Origin: Rhododendron vialii | Lineage: Eukaryota > Streptophyta > Magnoliopsida > Ericales > Ericaceae | Reading direction: 5' to 3' | DNA: 64,000 bases | Assembly: GCF_030253575.1 (NCBI RefSeq) | Contig: NC_080569.1 | Coordinates: 26,858,501-26,922,500, forward strand | Position numbers and translations under genes: made by a program | The notes under the pieces: model-generated | Databases searched by the model: none | Told to the model about the DNA's origin: nothing | Seen by the model: only the letters and a program-made list of their open reading frames with translations | In this document: in pieces, positions 47,390 through 59,093 of the stretch | How positions within the stretch are numbered: position 1 is the first letter of the stretch | Layout of the letters: the number at the start of each line of letters is the position of its first letter

Positions 47390-47848
47390 TAGGGGTGCGC
47401 ACGGTCTGAATTGGTCCGATTTTCTATAAAATCAGTAATCGAACCATTTCAAACAGTTCTAGAAAATTGAGAATCAAAACTTAACCAATATATGCACCAA
47501 ATAACTCGTAGGTAAAATAAAAATAGAAATTTTATTAAAAACTTTCCTAACGAATAAGATTTCATCTGTAAATAAATTAACTTTATCATGAAAAGATTAA
47601 CCTACCAAATTCAAATACATATTTAATTACACACATATAAGTATTTTTATATATATTAGTTCTAAACGGTCCGGTTCGGTTCTAACCACAATTCTTTAAT
47701 TGAGAACCAGTAACAGAACAAAAATTAAAAGTACTTATTTTTTTGGAACCATAACCTAACTAATTAATCGCAAAACCGGACCAAATAAGACTGTTCGGCC
47801 CTGATTGGTCTGGTTTTACTGTTCGAGAGATTTTCTTGAGCACCCCTA
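47390..47848. mobile_element. hAT-type MITE, 459 bp
   Basis: The ends are TAGGGGTGCGCAC and GAGCACCCCTA. GGTCCATG (47382-47389) and GGTCCACG (47849-47856) form an 8-bp target duplication with one mismatch. The interior is rich in GGTCCGGTTCGGTT-like text, typical of this MITE class. Confidence 0.75.
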
Positions 47849-47856
47849 GGTCCACG

Positions 47857-48553
47857 TAGTGCAGTGCAAGGGTATAATGTACAATCTGAGTCATCTCGGT
47901 TTAGATTTCATCTTGATAGTGGACGTCTCAAATCTACAAGAGTCGTGATAAAATCTAGACCATTAATTGCTGAGACGGACGACTCATGCACTATACCTAC
48001 ACTATAGGACCCCAAGTCCGTTTCTTTTAACATGAACAAGAGAAGATAATGAATGATTTGATGAGTCTAATTAATACAACACAGCAGCTAGGCAAACAAT
48101 TAAAACCAGAAATACAAAACCAAATTAAGAAATTATTGAAAACAAGTCAATTATTAGCTTTGTATTATCTCCATGGGAGACAAATAAAAGCAGCAAGAAG
48201 GAGAGATTTTTAAAAACACAAGGAGAGAGAAGCCCCCCATGCTCGGCCAAATCATGAGTCACACTTCTTAGTAGTCTACATTATCGTACCCACCAGACAT
48301 ATAATATAATAATTAATTAAGTATCTCATATTATGCCCAAATAAATGTGAAACCAACATTGTGACACAATGATCGAGTGGAGAAAAAAAAGAAAGAAATT
48401 ACATGGAAGTTTTGATTTTCATCAACTTCAATAATGATAAAAACGACTGATAAGATTGAATTCACTTGATGATGGCTTGTTCTTTCTCTCTTGTAATCTT
48501 CTTCTTCTTCTTTTTGGGACATTTTTTTTTTTTTTTGATATCATCTCGATCAC
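47857..48553. other. 3' flank of the RALF gene
   Basis: Non-coding. Probably includes the RALF 3' UTR just below 48554. There is a CTTCTTCTTCTTC run at about 48498 on the plus strand. Confidence 0.4.
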
Positions 48554-49476
48554 TTAGCCCCTAGCACACCTTGTGATGCGACTGCAGCCACGGGAGTAAG
48601 GGTTAGCCCTTCCCCTCGTGTTGCAGTTGTAGTAGGACCGGCCACGTTTGGTGCATGGGACATTGTTTGCCCTAAGCGCACCGTAGCTGATATACCTGGT
48701 AGATAAAAAAAATTGTAACATTAACCAAATTGTTATTTGAAATATAATAAAAATCATAATTGATAAATAGTGAAATATGTGAGGCACATAGGCAAGGACG
48801 GCTCCAAAAAACTCAGTCAGGGGTGGCCTCGTCCTAAACTTTTATATGCACATTCTAAACGCAGTTCCTAATTCATTCTTTAAGAGGGTCCCACAATAGA
48901 GTCCATCAAACAGCTTGCTCAAATTACAGGGTAAAGCAAAACTTTCAAGTATGGATGATATTATTTTACCAAAAATAAAATGAAGGATATAAATATATGA
49001 AATTTTAATTAACAACATTAAGTTTTAATATTGTAACCGTTGTATAATAGCCTCATCATGAAAGTCACCGAACACATGTTGTTTGTTATTAGTTTCTTGC
49101 ATGAATGAGTTGTATAGCCTAAGTTCATGCTTGATGGGCGATGGTTAGTTAAACCGTAATCTTTCATGCATGAAGTTCTTACTTTACACATCACCAAAAT
49201 AATAGAAAGCAAGGTTCCATTCTTAGGGCCACAACCAAAATACCTCTGGCGAGCAAGAACACGACGGGCTCCCTCAGAACCCATCATCATCTCTTCTTCC
49301 ACGTCGATACAGTCGCCGACTTGTCCATTGCACGTGGAGACGTGACGAGACCGCAACGCGTCAATGTCGAAATGCGCAGCGCTTTCCAAGCTTGCCTCGT
49401 TGAAGGAGAACGAGGACTCGGCCACCGCGGCCAAGGACAGGAGGAGGAGGAACAAACCACCCCGGACGAGAGCCAT
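48554..49476 (-). CDS. RALF: RALF peptide precursor (RALF23/33-like), with an intron
   Basis: Precursor of a rapid alkalinization factor, a secreted Cys-rich peptide that signals through FERONIA-type receptor kinases. Exons 49476-49244 and 48695-48554 join through a 548-bp GT-AG intron (CAGAG|GTATTT to CTACCAG|GTAT), giving 124 codons. Residues 1-20 are a signal peptide (ALVRGGLFLLLLSLAAVAES). The propeptide has CNGQVGDC and an acidic stretch, then the S1P-type cleavage site RRVL. The mature peptide carries the receptor-binding YISYGAL motif, YYNC, ANPYSRGCS and the C-terminal ITRCARG, with the four conserved Cys (VPC, YNC, RGC, TRC). The intron falls in the RY codons directly before YISY. 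The start at MALVRGG gives a better signal peptide than the Met seven codons upstream. The length is normal for the family. Confidence 0.9.
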
Positions 49477-49797
49477 GTCGGAGGGGGGTGAAAGCAAAGG
49501 ATTCTGGAGGGAGAGAAGGGGAGAGAGAGGGAGAGAGAAGAAGAAGTGTTTTTGGCTTCGTTGCTATATGCCCCTCCAGTTAAGGGACGGAGGAGGGATA
49601 GAAGGGGGGAGATGAATATAGAAAAAGAGGAGATGGGTGGTGGTGAGTTTTTAGTGAAAGATTTATGGTTGTGGTTTGGAGCTATTTTTGAAACCACTTC
49701 CCGTTTATTTCTCCTAGTTTTTCTATAGTGTTTTGATGATTGGATGGCTGTGTGAAACTGTGAATTTCGTATAGCTAATCTATAACTGTCAAACAAC

Positions 49798-50100
49798 TCG
49801 AATTGGAAGGTGGAACCGTGTTAAAAGATCTTATTTAGTTATCGCAAGACCCTCGTGTGCTGTGACTTGCCCCTTTATATGTGAATAACGTCTTTAATTG
49901 GACGTGAAACCGTGTAAAAAGATCGGGTCATCGCGTGTGCAGTCCTTAATTTATTGCGGTGACGATATCTCTAATTGGAGTGTAAAACCGTACTGTAGAT
50001 GATGTTATCCCAGGGAACGGATGGGTCTCGTGTACTTGTTTAACTTGTACAGGTCAATAACTATAATTGGAATGTTAAACCGTGTCAAAAGATCTAGCTT
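49798..50100. repeat. Diverged tandem repeats upstream of the RALF gene
   Basis: The phrase AATTGGAAGGTGGAACCGTGT, with variants ending in AAAAGATC, recurs at about 49800, 49895, 49973 and 50058. This makes four units of roughly 80-95 bp starting about 320 bp upstream of the start codon. Confidence 0.75.
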
Positions 50101-50424
50101 AACCTAGCAAATGATCTCATTGTACAAAGAGCTATGAGGTGATGCATCTCGTACTTTGCATTTAAACAAAAAGACTCAGCACAAAGAAATTAGCCCAAAA
50201 AAGTATCCCATTTGGGCCTCCAATGTAAGCCTAATTTAAGACCAGCACTGACTTGCTTTAATAGCTGCATGTCCAGTCCTTTGGGCTTCAATTGTAGCCC
50301 AAAAGGCAGAAAGAAGAAACGATATTTGCCATTTCAATGGCTTCTTACTTTATCAATTAGGGGCAGGATCTTCTTGATCAATATCTTTGAATTGGCACAA
50401 TACTATTTAGAAAAAGCAGAGTCA

Positions 50425-50820
50425 TTAGTCTAATTGTCCCAATACAGTATACACGTCAAATGTGGTAGATATAATAGGCCTGTGTTATTGTGTTTTTTGC
50501 ACTAACCGATTCCTTAGTTTTCTTGGGTCACACGTATATATACATCAGCGAGAGTTAGCGAGTTAGTCCACGGGGATTAGAGGATGTCCATAGTTCTGAA
50601 CCATTAGTCTAATTGTCCCAATACAATATATATGTCTGTGTGTGCGCGCTCGCACATGTCAAATGTGGTAGATATAATAGACGTGTTATTGTGCGTTTTG
50701 CATTAACCGATTCCTTAGTGTTTTTTTTTTTTTTTGGGGGTCACACTGTATACATTAGTGGAGGTTAGCGAGAGTTAGCAAGTTAGTTCATAGAAGGATC
50801 AGAAGTTGTCTATAGCTCTA
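50425..50820. repeat. Tandem duplication, two units of about 180-200 bp
   Basis: CATTAGTCTAATTGTCCCAA occurs at about 50424 and 50603. Each is followed by GTGGTAGATATAATAG, AACCGATTCCTTAG and GCGAGAGTTAGC in the same order. Unit 2 has extra GT-rich and poly(T) text. Confidence 0.85.
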
Positions 50821-52599
50821 AACCCCAACTGCCCCTCATGGGCCTCCATTCAAGAAGGTGGTGGGTGGTGCCAACTGAGCTAAGAGTTCATTGGCAAACG
50901 ATTCCTTAGGGGTATTTTCGGAAGGGAATAAGTTGAGGAGATTTTGTTATTGACAAATTGTTAGTTGTTTGCATTAACGAATAAGTTGTAGAAAAATATC
51001 AAGTTGCTTTCATTAACAATAAGTTGAAGATAGGTATACGAGTGAAAAATTGTTGAAAAATGTCGAGTTATTTCCTCTAACCAATTAGTTGTTACTTAGT
51101 TTAACAACAAACTAAAATGCCAAAAATTTGTTACTTAGTGTGAACAAGATGCTAAAATGGCATAAATTGTTGCTTATTTTTATTAGCAACAAACAAACAC
51201 AGGAAAAAAAAAAGAATCTAGCACTCCTCAATGATTGGTTTGATGAACGAGCATTTTGGGTCAAATATTTCTCACTTTATTAATTGTATTTTACTATCAG
51301 TTTTTCGCTTTATTAATTGCAAGTTGAAAAAAGGGTTTCATTTTATAATTTCATGAGGAAAGATAGATTGTCATTGTCATCATTACATAAGATATGAAGA
51401 GATTTGATAAAGTTTTTCGCTAACAAACAAATTTTTAATTGCCAATAGGATAATAGGATTTTTTTTTTTTTTTTTATCCGAATAGGATAATAGGATTCAT
51501 TGCTCCTTAATCCTCACTATTGACTTCTCTCCAAGGACCTCAACTAGTGTGATTACATTTAATTTGTGTTTCAAGTTTAGTTAATATGCACATAACATCA
51601 TGCATAGTGCTACAAACAACCGAAAGAGCAGGACTAATTACTATTTAGTTTCTTTCTTTTTTCTTTTTCTTTTTTGCTACTCAAAAGGTTGGCTGGGACG
51701 ACAAACGTAGTTGATTCATTTTGGGCGTGACCATAGAGGAGAAAAGATTTGTCCCTCACCACGTCGTGAGACCCCTGTATCCAGAACACCATCAATATGC
51801 AAGTGGACATCAGGCCATCACAATCCGACTTAAGTTTTGTTCACCCAATAACCATCTGGTCTTAAGTCGGCTCAAAGTCAAGACCTGTGGGGGAGGGGTT
51901 AGTGACATGTATCCAAATAAATTTGGGCATCAACGAGTTGAGTCAATCAAGCATTACACGTGGCATCCGAAAAACATATTAATTAGTTACGTACATATCT
52001 GAACCTGAAAATATCTCCTCCTTGATAGGAACATGCTAGGAAGTGCACTCCTCTGTAATTCTTGGGTGATCACATTTTGAATATAATGTGTTTCACATTG
52101 TCCCGTCTGATTCCAATAAATGGATAATGGATCGATTTTCAAATATGGAGCTCATCATTCAACCATTGTGTTTGTGACACATATCCAAAATGCAATACAT
52201 AATGCGAATATTGTATAATAATTGATGCTCGATGTTGTTGACAGGAGCGGATCTAAAGAGAGACAGCTGGGAATTCCATTATTATTTTATGATTATAGAA
52301 TAACCTTTTGTTTTGTCATGTGAATAGTGCTAGATTGTTCGTACCTGAAGACAAGATGCAACACCTTTTGAACAGCTATTGAATTGTCATTTTCTACTAT
52401 TGACCATCCAGATCAACGAATTCGATTTCTCCACCACAATACCTAATGGGACGTCACTGTATAATTTTCTGCAAACCTGAATCAACCACCCATGCACAAT
52501 GAGCTCATGACCGTGAAAGTAATAAACAAAACCCAAGCGCCTTTACAATTACTTAGCAAGCGCAAATCATCTGTGTCAGTGTCATTGAATTGGGGGGCT
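50821..52599. other. Intergenic AT-rich stretch
   Basis: No gene. A short direct repeat of TAGGATAATAGGATT flanks a run of T at about 51446-51497. Confidence 0.4.
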
Positions 52600-53015
52600 G
52601 CTGTGTGCCGGGGCAAAACGGCGTCTTTTAGAGTCCAAAAACTTGATCTGAAACGTTCAGTTGAAAGATTTCATTGTGCACCATCTCTTCTTCTTTTTTT
52701 AATCCGAATCTCGTTGTGTACTATAGCCCTGCAAAAAATCAAGTTGACCGAACATCGATAACCTAGTGAACAAATCACTCTTTTTGACTTATTGGCCTTA
52801 GTACTTTTGACATTTTTTTGGGGTAAATAGTACTTTTGACATTGATGACAATACTATAAACAGATGATTCATTCACTATGTTATCGATTTTCGATCAACT
52901 TGATTTTTTGCAAGACCATAATATGCGACGAAATCTTTCAAGTGAACTTTTCGGATCAAATTTTCGGGCTCGGGAAGACGCCGTTTGGGCCGGCACAGCA
53001 CATCAACACCCCCCC
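52600..53015. mobile_element. Fold-back element relic
   Basis: Left arm 52600-52780 and right arm 52862-53015 are reverse complements. The shared text includes AAACGGCGTCTT, AACTTGATCTGAAACGTTCA, TGAAAGATTTC and CTGCAAAAAATCAAGTTG. The left arm has about 40 bp of extra T-rich sequence. Target duplication not found. Confidence 0.6.
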
Positions 53016-53493
53016 CCCCCCACTCCACTTGATACCATGTCAATTTTAAACTACGCATTTCTGGGCATGGACCAGATGTGCGAAGCAATGAAGCAAACAT
53101 GACACCTGGCTTCACAAAATAATTATTTATATCCCATTTCACCCAAAATAAAAATAAAAATAGTTATCTCAAACTTCAAAATATCTCCTATTTTTTCTAA
53201 ATTTTTTTGAATGTGTCAAAATGGCAATTGTCATGACAAGGATACTACGACGAGGCTGCCCCATGCCTAAATTGGTGCACTCTTTCTCTCAATTGCCGTA
53301 TGATCACAGTCACTGGTAACGTTTTTGGTTTTCTTTTTCTAGGAGACGGGAACATGTATTCATAACGACACAGTACAAAAAATCCAAAAGGTTCTCGTGA
53401 ACCAGATGTTGAGTATTGAGCACCATCTGTCCAGCTTGGTGGGGCTGTGGTGACGGATTACCCTCCCATGGGTAGGGGTTACTCCAAAAGAAC
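53016..53493. other. Short intergenic stretch ending at the copia insertion
   Basis: No gene. It ends with AGAAC (53489-53493), the target duplication of the copia element. Confidence 0.5.
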
Positions 53494-53873
53494 TGTTAGG
53501 AATTGAACTCATTGTTCAACTCACAACGCCCTACGGATTTTGAAAACTAGGATCACAGAAATCGCAAGCAGACAGATATAATAGTGCGTAACGGAAAAAA
53601 AAAACAAAGAACGCAAGATATATATGGAAAACCTCAACGCGAGGAAAAACCACGGGAGCCACACCAGTCAACTATGAAATCGAATCAAGAGTACAAGTCT
53701 TCTCACAATCTCTTTGAGACCTGCGTTTTCTCTCATCTCTCTCTGTTTTTTCTCTAAAAAACAAACCTAATTACATAACTACAGTGTAAAATAGGTCAGG
53801 TCCTATGTGGAAATTACACCACAAGTCTTTGAAATATCGTTTTCGTTGCTGAAGGTTGTCTGCACTCTTAACA
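53494..53873 (-). repeat. 3' LTR of the copia element
   Basis: 380 bp, TG...CA, pairing with 59094-59476. The adjacent internal purine tract (minus strand AAGTGGGAGATTG) is the polypurine tract. Confidence 0.9.
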
Positions 53874-54027
53874 ATCTCCCACTTGAAGATAACCGAAGCA
53901 TCAGCAAACAAACAACTGAAACCAAATCTCAATCAACGCAGACGTAGTCATCTGACCCCTCTTGGTGTGGCTCCAGCCCCATCATCTTTTTCAAACATGA
54001 AGGCCAACTGAAGTTGAATACAACTTC

Positions 54028-55097
54028 CACTACAAGAAAAATGAAAATTGGTGACAAAAAAGTGGCGACGAAATTTAATTTCGTCACTAAATGAGTTTAT
54101 TTGGTGACGAAAAAATAAATTCGTCACTGTTTCAACAACTTTCATGACGAAATAATTTCGTCACCAATTATACATGTTTAGTGACGAAAAAAATATTTGT
54201 CGCGAAAGGTACCCATTTGGTGACAAAATATATTTTTCGTCGCCGAAAGCTTAAAAAGGTGACAAAATTATTTTTCATCGCCAAAGATAATCATTTGGTG
54301 ACAACAAATATATTTTATCGCTAAATGAGAGCAATTTAGTGACGAAATATTTTTTTTCGTCACCAAATGCTTAACTTTGGTGACGAAAAATAATTTCGTC
54401 ACCATTTTAACTCTTTCAGCCACGAAATTTATGAATTGCGCTTTATCACTAAATGTATTTCGGACATAACTCTTTATTAAAATCTCCGATTGAGATAATT
54501 CAAATTGGGTTTGAACAATAACTCAATTGCCTACAACTTTCATGTTTATCAAAATTGCTAATTTTAATGTTTAAAGGTTCAAAATTACATTCGAAATATA
54601 TTTTACTGTTAAACATATGTGTTATATATTAGATATTTCAAATATTTACTAAAAAATGTGTATAGAGCAGTTGGTCGGAGCTTGTGCGAAAAACTCAAAG
54701 GACTCGGGTTCGAAACCCAGCAAGCGCAAGAAAGAAGGATTTCTTTTTGCATATGAAAACATCTTTTGCAACGAAAAATTTCGTCACCGATTTCTTATAT
54801 TGGTGACGAAATTTTTTGTCACCGATGTGATCTATCGGTGACGAATTTTTTCGTAGTCAAAAGCACAATAAGCGAGGAAAAAAATTTCGTCACCAATTAT
54901 TCACTTTTTGGTGACGAAATATTTCGTCATCAAAAGACACTATAGGTGACGAAAAATAGATTTCGTCACCAGGTAGGAATTCTCGACAACCTTTAGTCGA
55001 CAAATTTTTTTTCGTCACCTATATTATTTGTGACGACGAAAAACATGCAATTTATGACGATTTTCATTCGTCACCCAATTGAATTTTTCTTGTAGTG
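54028..55097. mobile_element. Non-autonomous CACTA (En/Spm) element nested in the copia element
   Basis: A 1070-bp element with ends CACTACAAGAAAAAT and ATTTTTCTTGTAGTG and a 3-bp duplication TTC (54025-54027 and 55098-55100). The sub-terminal regions are packed with copies of GGTGACGAAA and TTTCGTCACC in both orientations, as expected for transposase-binding repeats. No transposase. It interrupts the 3' end of the copia pol frame, so the last codons of that frame come from CACTA DNA. Confidence 0.92.
54661..54730 (+). other. tRNA-like sequence inside the CACTA element
   Basis: TATAGAGCAGTTGGTCGGAG resembles a tRNA D-arm/A box. About 35 bp later CGGGTTCGAAACCC is a perfect T-arm/B box with a 5-bp stem. 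I could not fold a convincing acceptor stem, so it is a tRNA-derived fragment rather than a supported tRNA gene. Confidence 0.5.
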
Positions 55098-58000
55098 TTC
55101 AGTTTCTCAACAATAACAGGCTTGGTCAACATATCTGCTGGATTTTTGTTTCCCAAAATCTTTTCTAATAACAAATCCCCATTCTCCAAAAGCGAACGAA
55201 TGAAATGGTACCTCAAATCGATGTGCTTCGTCCTAGCGTGGAACACTGGATTTTTGGCAAGGTGTATAGCACTCTGGTTGTTACTGAAAAGAACACAGTT
55301 CTCTTGCTTCAAATCCAACTCCTCCAAAAAACTGTTTAACCAAACCATCTTCTTTGCAGCTTCAGTAACGACCACAAACTCAGTTTCTGTCGTGGATAAT
55401 GTCACTATTTTCTGCAGACGTGAAACCCAGCTCACCGCTATTGAACCAACAATATAAACATACCCCGTGGTGCTTCGCCGCGTATCCTGATCACCGGCAA
55501 ACTCTGCATCCACATATCCCTGTATTGTCAATTTCCCTCTCCCAAAACAAAGTGGCAAATCAGTGGTACCTCTCAAGTAACGCAAGATCCATTTGACTGC
55601 TTCCCAATGTTGTTTCCCTGGATTGCTAGCAAACCTGCTTACAACTCGCACTGCATGGGCAATATCTGGTCTCGTGCACACCATCGCATACATCAGGCTA
55701 CCGATGACCGAGGCATAAGGAACCTTGGCCATGTATTCCTTCTCTGCATCTGTTTTGGGTGATTGACCCTGAGAAAGTTTGAAGTGACTTCCCAAGGGCG
55801 TGCTAACTGCCTTAGCACTCTGCATATTGAACCTTTCCAGAACATGTTCAATATACTCAGCCTGACTCAATCGCAAGATCCTCTGAGCCCTATCCCAGCT
55901 GATTCTCATCCTAAGTATTTGCTTTGTTGCACCCAAATCCTTCATAGCAAACTCTGTTGCTAACTGTTGCTTCAAACTGTTTATCTCCCTAACACAGGAT
56001 CCTGCTACAAGCATATCGTTGACATAAAGCAATAAAACAATGTAACTGGATTCAAACCTCTTGAAGTAACAACAGTGATCTGCATTGCATCTCTTGTAGC
56101 CGTTGCGTTGCATAAAACCATCAAACTTTCTATACCACTGTCTGGGAGCCTGTTTCAAACAATATAGACTCTTCTTGAGTCTACACACCATCTCTTCTTT
56201 TCCTTTCTCAATGAAGCCAACAGGTTGCTTTATATAGATTTCTTCATTTAAGTCACCATGAAGAAATGCAGTTTTCACATCTAACTGCTCAAGAAAAAGA
56301 TTTTCAGCAGCAACTAAATTCAACACCACTCTGATAGTGATGTACTTCATAATTGGGGAAAATATCTCTGTATAATCGATCCCCTGCTTCTGTTGAAAGC
56401 CCTTTACTACCAATCTAGCCTTATACCTCTTCTTACCATCACTTTCTTGCTTAATCCGAAAAACTCATTTATTGTGCAAAGCCTTCTTTCTTGCGGGAAG
56501 AGTAGCCAAATCCCAAGTTTCGTTGGAGTAACGAGAATCCATCTCATCCTGCATCGCATGCTCCCACTTGGCTGACTCACTAACCTGCAAAGCTTCATCA
56601 TAGCACTCTGGTTCTCCACTGTCTGTTAAAAGCAAGTAATCTAATGACGAAAGGTACTTGGGATTAGGTTTGAGTACCCTGGTTGACCTCCTCAAATCTC
56701 TGACCGGTGAGCTAAACTCTGTCTCTGGAACTGCCTCGTCTGAAACTGCCCCATCTGTTCTATTGGAACTTGGCTAAACCCTTCTGTCATCTGAAAGATC
56801 CTCTAACCCAAAGTACTTTGAAGTGTCCCCATCTGTAGAGCCACTCTCACTGTTCTTTTTGTTGTCCCTATCTTTGTACATTACCCTTTCATTAAATACA
56901 ACATCCCTGCTTTTGATTATCTTCCTGTTTTTATAATAAAAAAATCGATAACCAAATTCATTTTTGCCATACCCAATGAACGTACACTTCTGCGATTTGG
57001 GATCAAGCTTATCCTTTTCCTTATCGCTGATATGCACATAATACACACAACCAAAAATCCGTAAATGTGAAAGAGTTACCTCTTTTCCACTCCAAACCTC
57101 TTCCGGTATCCCAAAGTTCAATGGAACTGATGGCCCATGATTGATCAAATATGCTGTTGTGCTAACTGCATTTGCCCAAAACTCCTTAGGCAAACCTACG
57201 TGTATCCGCATGCTCCTCGCACGCTCAGTCAAAGTCCTGTTCATCCTTTCTGCGATGCCATTATGCTGCGGAGTCCCTGGGGGTGTCCTCTCTAAACGAA
57301 TCCCGTAAAGAGCGTAGGCTTTCTTGAACACACCCAACTCATACTCTCCGTCATTATCAGACCTCAACCGCTTCACTTTCAAATTTGTTTCATTCTCAAC
57401 CATGGCTTTCCACTTCTTGAAGACCTCAAAGACCTCTGACTTATGCTTCATGAAGAATACTCATACCTTCCTCGAGTGATCGTCAACAAAAGTAACGTAG
57501 TAGTAAGAACCGCCAAAAGAACGCACAGTAGCTAGACCCCAAACATCTGTATGGACAAGTTCTAATTTCTGAGCCCTAGGAGGCCTGCCGCCTTTCTGAA
57601 AGCTAACCCGTTTCTGTTTGCCGAAGATGCAATCCTCACAGATGTCAATATCCACTGACTCTAACTCTGGTAGCTTCCCATTAGCCTGCAAAACCTTCAT
57701 TCCTTTCTCACTCATATGTCCCAGCCTATTGTGCCACAGATCTGAATCTTTCTTGCTGTCTGCAACTGCAAGTGTGTCACTACCATGTGAAGTCAAGTAA
57801 AGTGAAGCAATTTTCCTCCTTTTAGCCACCACCATGGTACCGCTGGAGACCTTCCACATGTCCCCTGTGAATGTCGATGTATAACCCGTTGCTGCAAGCT
57901 GCCCAACCGAAACAAGATTCCTCTTCAAATTCGGAACATGTTTGACATCTTTCAGACACCATTTGAACCCCCGCATAGTAATCTGAACATCACCTCTTCC

Positions 58001-58260
58001 CACAATAGTACACGGCTGATCGTCACCCAAGTATACTTTCCCAAAATCCCCTGCTACATAGTTCTGCAAAACCTCCCTATTAGCAGTGGCGTGAAATTTG
58101 GCCCTCGAATCAATAACCCATGAATCGGTGTCACTATTCAGAGCAAGAATAAGTGCATCGTGCATAACATGAGCCTCCTGCTCATCCTTATTCTTCTTTG
58201 GTGCTTTGCAAGTTGATGACATATGGCCTGTCTGACCACAATTCCAACATTCACCTTTAA
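55098..58260 (-). pseudogene. Copia pol region (protease, integrase, RT, RNase H), inactivated
   Basis: Domains in order: CCHC knuckle CWNCGQTGHMSSTC (about 58200-58240); protease region with WVIDSRA where the active site should be DSGA; GAG-pre-integrase LWHNRLGHMSEKG and CEDCIFGKQ; integrase HTDVWG, DNDGEYE and GTPQHNGIAERMNR; RT DVKTAFLHGDL, LKQAPRQWY and YVNDML in place of YVDDM; RNase H with TKHIDLRYHFI near the end. Stops interrupt at about 58280, 57461, 56774 and 56465. The longest open piece (RT to RNase H) runs from 56464 down and is then closed by CACTA sequence at 55064. Confidence 0.9.
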
Positions 58261-59002
58261 TGGGCCGAACTTGAAAAGCCTAAGATTTACCCTGATTTCC
58301 CTTGCCAACCTTTGACTTCGACCTGTTTCTGTTCTGATTCTGACCACCCTTACTCTGGCTACCCCTCTGTTGCTGAAAACTTAAGGCTGAACCCGAAGTG
58401 CTTAAACCTGAACCTGAACAATCAATCGAATTTCTTCTGACCTCCTCGGTCAAAATTAAACTAACAACCTCACTCAATTTCAACTTTTCTTTCCCAGCCG
58501 AATTACTTACTGCAGTAACCGTACCCTACCAGGTCTCTGGCAACTGAGACAGAATCAACAACGCTTGAACCTCATCATCAAATTCGATATCAACAGACAT
58601 AAGTTGATCAACAATCGTATTGAACTCACTGAGGTGTGACATAAAGGAAACCCGTTCTGCCATAGACAGGTTGAAATTTTTTTTCATAAGATGTACCTTA
58701 TTCACAGCAGACGGTTGTTTGTACATCTTAGATAGCGCTTCCATAAGATCCTCCGTCGTTTTCTCCTTCAATATGTTGTGGGTGACTGCCTTAGAAAAGG
58801 AAAGGCGAATAACTCCTAACGCCTTTCTGTCAAGAACATTCTAATCCGCATCTTTTTCTTCAGCCCTCTTTCCTTTCGCTTTACCCTCCAACGGACGGTA
58901 AAGATCCTTTTGATACAGATAGTCCTCTATCTGCGTCTTCCAGTACGCGAAGTCTGACCCGTCAAACTTTGCTATCTTCTGACTGCCTTCTTCAGAACCC
59001 AT
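58261..59002 (-). pseudogene. Copia gag region, inactivated
   Basis: Starts MGSEEGSQKIAKFDGSDFAYW at 59002, typical of copia gag, followed by WKTQIEDYLYQKDLY and MSHLSEFNTIVDQL. In-frame stops fall at about 58841 and 58526. The CCHC nucleocapsid motif lies just beyond this piece. Confidence 0.85.
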
Positions 59003-59079
59003 AGCTCCCACGGAAACCCTAGGCTGCCCGAACAAGATTAAACCCTAATTTGTCGAACAAAACCCTACCGCAACCTGCG

Positions 59080-59091
59080 GCTCTGATACCA
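59080..59091 (-). promoter_or_regulatory. Copia primer-binding site (initiator tRNA-Met)
   Basis: TGGTATCAGAGC on the minus strand, two bases inside the 5' LTR: the standard sequence complementary to initiator tRNA-Met. Confidence 0.92.
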
Positions 59092-59093
59092 GT

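Noticed and set aside
49287..49796. 169-codon minus-strand frame overlapping the RALF gene
   Set aside because: Different frame from RALF; it covers the RALF leader and first exon and has no domain of its own.
54661..54730. Genuine tRNA gene
   Set aside because: The B box is perfect but no pairing acceptor stem or clear anticodon arm could be drawn, and it lies inside a transposon.
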